Assembly (NCBI GenBank): GCA_964017155.1
Contig: OZ024865.1
Coordinates: 14,691,357-14,755,356, forward strand
Origin: Oasisia sp. SBJ-2009
Lineage: Eukaryota > Annelida > Polychaeta > Sabellida > Siboglinidae
Direction of reading: 5' to 3'
Length of the DNA stretch: 64,000 bases
A model generated the notes under the pieces. The model did no database searches. It had not been told where the DNA came from and worked only from the letters and a program-made list of their open reading frames with translations. Numbering within the stretch: the first letter of the stretch is position 1; each line of letters opens with the position of its first letter. Shown here piece by piece: positions 59,683 to 64,000 of the stretch. The position numbers were made by a program, and so were the translations under genes.

Positions 59683-62600
59683 CCACTCTCTCGCTCTCTC
59701 TTCACTCTCTCTGTCTCTCTCTCTCCCCCACTCTCTCGCTCTCTCTCTCTTTACTCTCTCTATCTCTCTCCCCCTCCCTGTTTCTCTCACTCTCTTCCCC
59801 CCTGTCACTTCCTATCTCGTTTTCTCACTCCCTTCTATTATTTCTCTCCCTCCCTCTCTGTGTGAGGCATAAACTGCATGATACATTATAAGACAGACAA
59901 TAAAATAGTTTTGATTTCATTTGAACCTAATGTAATAATTTATATTCTCTTTGATTTACATATGACTATCACTCCACTCATGCAAACTGTATGATACACG
60001 CTGTATGATACACCCTCTATGATACACCCTTGTATGATACACCCTGTATGACACACCCTCTATGATACATTCTGTATGATACACCCTCAGTGACCCTGTA
60101 TCATACACCCTGTAAGGTACACCCAGTATGATACACCCAGTATGATACACCCTGTGTGACTCTCCCCATGTCTGATACTGCCACTCTGACTCAGTGCTGT
60201 GGGTGCCAGCACCAGACATCACTGACTCAGCCCAAACTTGACATTTATCTTGACATTTATTGCCCTCTCTCTGTCACTGTCAGTGAAAAAACTGAGTCAT
60301 TCCTGTCATTATCATGACTCACTCATTATGTGTCACTGTGTCTACTGCCGCCCTTATAATGTAACCCCTATAGGGATGTATACATCACAACTCCTGTAGG
60401 GTGTTTCATGTAGGAGTGACATACCGACATGGGAAGAATATTTTATTTAATTAGTTATTTAAAGTTATGTACATTTCACGTTGTTAATGGAGCATTTGTA
60501 TGGTTTTTAATACAACTGGTTTAGCCCATCAGTGACTTGGTTCTTTGATGTTTACATATGTCATCACACTATTTAGTTGAAATATTAATATTGCAGTCAG
60601 TTTAAAAGCATTTTTTTAATAACTACTTGCTAAAGCCAAATTGACTCAATATTTACCAAATAAGTTCAACCCCCTGAATGAATTTGCCCCACAATTTTTG
60701 TACAGGTTAATCATTAGAGTTGACAGCTTGCATTGATGTAAAGATTACAATTTTGAAACGGTCACCCTAGGATTGATTACCTCACATTATTTTCACATTA
60801 GACAAAGTATAAGAAATTCTTCCCTCTAATACAGTCACCTCTCTGTAAGGGTCACTTTGACTCAGACCTAGTGGTGTGAGGGTCCACTGTACAGTGAAAA
60901 AGTCAAATTGTGGAGGAGACAAATTTAATCAGATCAACCATACAACATACACATTCAAACATATAAGGTTTGTAGAATTTATATTTACAACACATTATTG
61001 AAAATAAACGTCACTTGACCCAGGGAAACCTGCACTAAGACCTTGGAGATCACTGGCGTACAGATCATGCTGACAAACTACATATACACTTTATTAATTA
61101 ATTAATACTAGTGTTTATAAACCAGAGTTTATTCAACAATGCAACGTAATCATTTTAGTAATTATATATATAATAAAGCGATTATGAAAAGAGTTACGAA
61201 AAAATTACTAATAGTAATACATCATCAAAGATTTAATAGATTATATTACTTGCTTTATCTCTCATAGTAATCAGTGTTATGTTTACTTGCAACAGAAAAC
61301 AATGCCACAATGACCAGCCTTGCCTTTGTTCCTGTCGTACTTTTAATTAGATAGTGATATACGTATGCACATGTTCCTCCACCTTGGAGTAGCCTGACTA
61401 ATGACTGTGTGGGTCGTCTGTACAAGTCTAATCACGTACTGCTTTTAATTACAATTTTTTGTTTCCTTACATCTGCTGTTGTTTCACCTCAGGGTATGTC
61501 TGAGTTATTTTTAGTGTCTAGCTGGAGTCAGATGAAAGCTTCTAGTTTTTTGTACGCTACAGCTCTGGCCATGGGACCGAGTGGCTGGCATTTGTTTGTA
61601 CCTACTATCTGGCTGGGTACAAGAATTATCGAAAGGTTGTACTGAGCTATATATAGAACTTGTCTGGCCACAACAGCTGGTTGTGCTGGTGGAGATTCAA
61701 ACTGAGATATTGATTGACAGGTCACTCACATTCACAAGCTTTGATTGACAGCTGGGGTCTGATTCAGAGGTGCTGAGTTGAATGTTGTTTTCTGGGGACA
61801 TGGAACATTGACTGTGGCGTGTCTGTTGTTATGCTGGGCTACTCAAATAGACAATGATTGTGTTTATTTAGAGACGTAGACTGAGGCGGGAGTTCGTGAC
61901 AAATCCTCAGGTTGTTGTTGTTGTTGTTATTTTGATTTCCATGGTTACCGGTAAACAAATGGATATATTCACCAGACGACATCACGACACTTTCCACTCT
62001 ATCAATAATGGATGTTGAATTCAGTTCTTTTACGGGGTCTGACTGAATATACTGAGGACACCTTTCAGTGTGCATCATGTGACTGTGTGATCAGTGTTAT
62101 TGAGGCACAGCTCAACAGAAACCCACATGTGTAATTATGTAGCAGGGTAGCCCCGGGCAAACACACAACTATAAATGACACATGTGCATTCAAGCTATGC
62201 AATGCAGGTATATAATTTTATCACTTGGTGATTTGCTGAAATATATAGATGCAGACAGATTGTCTCACACACACACACGCCCGCACGCACGCATGCATGC
62301 ACACACACACACACACTCACTCACACATGTATATACATGTATGTGACAATTTATATCTCTTAGACACAACAAGATAGTTTCCCTATAAGAAATAAATAAA
62401 GGCACATTGTATTTTTTATTTTGACCACAAAAGAAAGACCATAAATTCATTTAAAGAACATGCACAGTTCACAGACCATATAATGAAAACATTAGAACAG
62501 TACGGACCACAATTTTGCATGTCTTAATACATAATTACAGCAAATAACAAATGACTTCAGACAAAAAATATTCTAGATATTGTATAATAGTGTGCAGATA

Positions 62601-63732
62601 CACTGAAAATTTATTTATTTAAGCGTCCTAGTACGTACATTTACTGTAGCCTGTGAAACAGTGATAACAATAAACCACTACATTACTCCTGGAAACTAGA
62701 ACCTTAGCTTACATGTCGAACAAAAACGCCACCATAATTATTACGCATGATGGCGTGATAGAGACACGCAAAAATCGTCTTCACAATGAATTGTCATTGA
62801 GGTCCATTAACTGTGTCTAATCACTGCTCTAGGTCACTTTTTGTCCTCCATGAGATCAGTTCATCCAGGTGTATCAAAGTACATCCATGTGCACTGAAGC
62901 GTGTCAGTGTGTAAATAATGTAACGTTGTAAGGGACCATGTACACATGTGTTTGGTCACGCTGTCAGCTGGTGTGTTTGCGATGGGAATCAATTTGTGTT
63001 GTAACCGAATAATATCTGCAAGAGTGAGAATCGATCAAGCGTGACACGTTCCGAGCATAGCAAGGTATAAATATATATGTTTTTTTTTGGGTAGTACTCC
63101 TCAATTGATCCACATGAGCCCATTAAAAATATTTGTACAATGGCATATGTGTATTTTATGAAAAAAATTCAATGTCATATGTACACATTTATGAAAACTT
63201 TTTAAAATGTAACAGATCATAGCATAGCAAGACACCAGAAATTATCATTTGTTTTCAGAAGCATCTCTTCGCTGCTATCAGTCAACTACAAATGAGTTGT
63301 GGAGTTGTGGAGAACATTAAAACAATGTGTAGAAGTGGCTGTGAATATGTGCATAGACACAAAAGATGTGAACATTTAATCCACACTTTAAAGAAGGAAG
63401 ATGTTGTTGTCTCTTGTTGATTTTTTCCCGAATAAAAAGCCGTTGTGTTACGTTTTACCTGTGTTAGATGATATTGATCTGTCTGCGACTCTCCAGACTC
63501 CAGTGAAGCATAACAGTCAGTCAGCCGTGACGAGACACAGAAACCTGGCTTGTTTCTCAGACATCGATCTGGTTTCTATTTGATTCCAGCACTGGGCCGG
63601 GTCTTATTAACTGACTAGTCTGTATATTGTTGTTACAATGTTATGATCTTGTAACATAGAACCTTGTGTTTCCAGGTGATCATTGACTCCCGTCGGTACA
63701 CTGGCTTCATGACAGAGCTCGGCAAACTGTGG
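46186..63732 (+). CDS. HIP1: HIP1/HIP1R, ANTH domain N-terminus (partial)
   Basis: Exons 46186-46272, 49448-49511, 55753-55895 and 63676-63732 join in frame (phases 0, 1, 0, 0) to give the first 117 residues. The gene continues beyond the right edge. Alignment to human HIP1 by memory is gap-free from RENFEKNQ on: KAINVNETPVKEKHAR, ILGTHHDK, LCWKFCHVLHKMLRDGHPQ and a 19-residue block ending KLW. KAINVNETPVKEKH fits the ANTH phosphoinositide motif (K/G)A(T/I)x6(P/L/V)KxK(H/Y). HIP1/HIP1R are endocytic adaptors linking PtdIns(4,5)P2 membranes, clathrin (coiled coil) and actin (THATCH domain); those later parts are outside this window. One invertebrate gene should represent both vertebrate paralogues. 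Intron 3 begins with GC, not GT. Confidence 0.93.
46846..46990. repeat. Irregular AATATTAAACAGTAACATAC tandem repeat
   Basis: Four to five imperfect units of about 27-30 bp ending CATGTG. Confidence 0.8.
46993..47329 (-). mobile_element. tRNA-derived SINE, full-length-looking copy
   Basis: Minus strand: A box AGTGGCTCGGGGGTAGAGC, exact B box GGTTCGAATCC (47265-47275), body GGCTGGATGCTTCCCAGAGAAG, tail AAAGCGCTTTGAGCGGTCC then GCGCTATATAAG. The tail resembles 3' ends shared with L2/CR1-type LINEs. Confidence 0.9.
49448..49511 (+). CDS. HIP1: HIP1 exon 2
   Basis: 64 nt, HASIAKAINVNETPVKEKHA-R plus one base. Acceptor GTTGTAG, donor GTATCC (weak). Carries the ANTH lipid-binding motif. Confidence 0.93.
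49625..49755. mobile_element. Short CpG-rich MITE-like element
   Basis: AGCGGCCCGCACACCGAGAAG at the left and CTTCGCGGTGTGCCATGTGCGG at the right are inverted with one small gap. The interior has GACGCGCTTACGACGCGCTCACGACGC. Isolated CpG richness in an AT-rich intron. No clear target duplication. Confidence 0.6.
50122..50430 (+). repeat. Interspersed repeat family B, copy 1
   Basis: GGGATAGAACTTCCGAATTTATTTTACTAG... with repeated TTACTAGTC motifs; matches 51222-51560 along most of its length. Class unknown. Confidence 0.75.
50995..51221 (+). mobile_element. Degenerate SINE, copy 3
   Basis: AAATTCTGTGCTGTC, AGTTCACTCAG, GGCTGAATGCTTCCCAGAGAAG align with the body of 46993-47329. The tRNA head is eroded. 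Confidence 0.65.
51222..51560 (+). repeat. Interspersed repeat family B, copy 2
   Basis: GGGGTAGAACTTCGGCATTTATTTTACTAG..., same motifs as 50122-50430, including ACTAGTCC runs and a final CACTGACCAGTAGT...CCCTA. Confidence 0.75.
53333..53972. repeat. (GTACC/GTATT)n pentanucleotide array
   Basis: About 640 bp of GTAYY-type pentamers (GTACCGTATTGTACCGTACC). Larger blocks of about 110 bp recur, so segments were duplicated. Tyr/Val-rich open frames are by-products. Confidence 0.95.
54250..54287. repeat. (ATGT)n microsatellite
   Basis: About eight units. Confidence 0.9.
54834..55140. repeat. TCAG-based minisatellite
   Basis: About 15 copies of TCAGTCAGAYGGTCAGTTAG with shorter variants, ending in pure TCAG. 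Confidence 0.95.
55753..55895 (+). CDS. HIP1: HIP1 exon 3
   Basis: 143 nt. Completes Ile, then ILGTHHDKSGQLFWFAV and LCWKFCHVLHKMLRDGHPQ. Acceptor GTCCAG. The frame requires the exon to end at CACAG before GCAAGT, a GC-AG intron; the nearest GT would add four bases and shift the frame. Confidence 0.93.
55880..56400 (+). repeat. Minisatellite seeded at HIP1 exon 3 donor
   Basis: About seven units of roughly 60-70 bp. Each contains a copy of the exon end and donor (CACCCACAG|GCAAGT at 55896; CACCTACTGTAGGG; CACCCACTGTAGGG; CATCCAGTGCAGGG; CACCCACAGGCGAG; CATCCAAAGGTAAGTG at about 56301-56316; CATGCACAGACAAG), then GAGTACTTTGGGTACTTCAT...AAGAGTACTCACTTTGTCAG. Confidence 0.85.
56401..58520 (+). 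other. HIP1 intron 3, unique part
   Basis: No exon or known repeat recognised; AT-rich with short T and TA runs. Confidence 0.5.
58530..59432. repeat. 35-bp/29-bp minisatellite, about 26 copies
   Basis: Unit GGCTGTACTGTGTGTGGCTG plus TGTGCTACTGGCTCT. Several 29-bp copies lack one CTCTGG, and a higher-order pattern (long-long-short) recurs. The unit has no stop in the + frames, so long Cys/Trp/Leu-rich frames cross it. Judged non-coding. Confidence 0.95.
59624..59850. repeat. (CT)n microsatellite
   Basis: Pure CT followed by a C/T-rich degenerate tail with CCCC interruptions. Confidence 0.95.
59985..60155. repeat. TGATACACCCTGTA short tandem repeat
   Basis: About 11 copies of a 14-15-bp unit with small variations. 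Confidence 0.9.
60160..63675 (+). other. HIP1 intron 3, right part
   Basis: 3.5 kb without recognised exons. Contains a CA/GTGC microsatellite near 62265-62315. A short element between 61409 and 61645 is open but lacks splice or homology support. Confidence 0.5.
62265..62315. repeat. (CA)n/(GCAC)n microsatellite
   Basis: CA repeats with an internal GCACGCATGCATGC block. Confidence 0.9.
63676..63732 (+). CDS. HIP1: HIP1 exon 4
   Basis: 19 codons, VIIDSRRYTGFMTELGKLW, the same length as VLKDSLRY...MW in human HIP1. Acceptor TTTCCAG, donor GTGAGT. The next exon should begin with GHL-like sequence to the right of the window. Confidence 0.9.
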
Positions 63733-64000
63733 GTGAGTAAATGTTACCCCCCTTAAACACCCCCTCCCTCTCCCCCTCCCTCTCCCCCTGGGGCTGCTTG
63801 TAGATCTTCCTCTAGGTCATGTCCAGAAATGGCTTTGAATTTGGCTGAATTCCGTGCTATAGTCCTGTCAATATCAAGTTTACTATCTTTGATATTTAAT
63901 CCAAATTTTTTTGTAAATGACACATTTACATATTAAGGCAAATTGACAAAATTAGGCAAAATTGTCGTGTTTCAAGCATTTTGCTTCTTGCAACATTTTA
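63733..64000 (+). other. Start of HIP1 intron 4
   Basis: Begins GTGAGT, then a CCCCCTCCCTCTCC stretch; no further exon before the window ends. Confidence 0.7.

Noticed and set aside
61409..61645. 78-codon open frame with a hydrophobic N-terminus
   Set aside because: Looks signal-peptide-like but lies inside HIP1 intron 3, with no splice sites, repeats or family match to support it.

Overview
This window is intron-rich animal nuclear DNA. Exons are short and bounded by GT-AG sites (one GC-AG), introns are long, and non-LTR retrotransposons, tRNA-derived SINEs, MITEs and simple repeats are abundant; there are no bacterial-type operons. Two genes are clear. The first is a BCL7-family SWI/SNF (BAF) subunit, complete in eight coding exons (26206-37958, + strand). 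The second is the 5' half of the ANTH domain of HIP1/HIP1R, four exons on the + strand (46186-63732) continuing past the right edge. In human, BCL7A is near HIP1R on 12q24.31 and BCL7B is near HIP1 on 7q11.23. One BCL7 next to one HIP1 therefore looks like the state before the vertebrate genome duplications. Three exons also carry minisatellites seeded on their own 5' splice sites, a habit I recall being described for amphioxus. I favour an invertebrate chordate such as amphioxus, at moderate confidence.

Layout, left to right. 1-2.4 kb: decayed RTE-type endonuclease fragment. 2.4-11.4 kb: minus-strand gene with two tandem CXorf38/DZIP3-like HEPN units, each spread over four exons in matching phase; the second unit keeps the RNxxxH motif and the first has lost it. 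11.4-13.7 kb: an island of unrelated simple repeats, part of it inside a large inverted repeat. 13.8-16.6 kb: LINE fragments, including a CR1/jockey-like copy. 17.8-19.4 kb: two exons of an unidentified minus-strand gene around long polypurine arrays. 19.8-23.3 kb: a decayed minus-strand LINE with PHD-like finger, endonuclease and RT. 23.5-26.0 kb: a second, better preserved copy of the + strand LINE, ending next to the BCL7 promoter.

26-38.7 kb: BCL7. Intron 1 holds a hAT-type MITE with perfect 8-bp target duplication, a hairpin element, and a 3.7-kb inverted-repeat transposon carrying a broken PIN/FEN-like multicopy gene. Intron 2 holds a third LINE tail. Introns 4 and 6 begin with exon-derived minisatellites. 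40.6-46.0 kb: minus-strand gene for a small basic protein of unknown identity, sharing a CpG-rich divergent promoter with HIP1. 46.2-64 kb: HIP1, whose intron 3 starts with a GC donor and another splice-site minisatellite and also contains large minisatellites.

Functionally, BCL7 would act in chromatin remodelling and HIP1 in clathrin/actin-linked endocytosis. They are neighbours, not a pathway. The HEPN gene may be an RNA-acting or innate-defence-type protein, by domain only.
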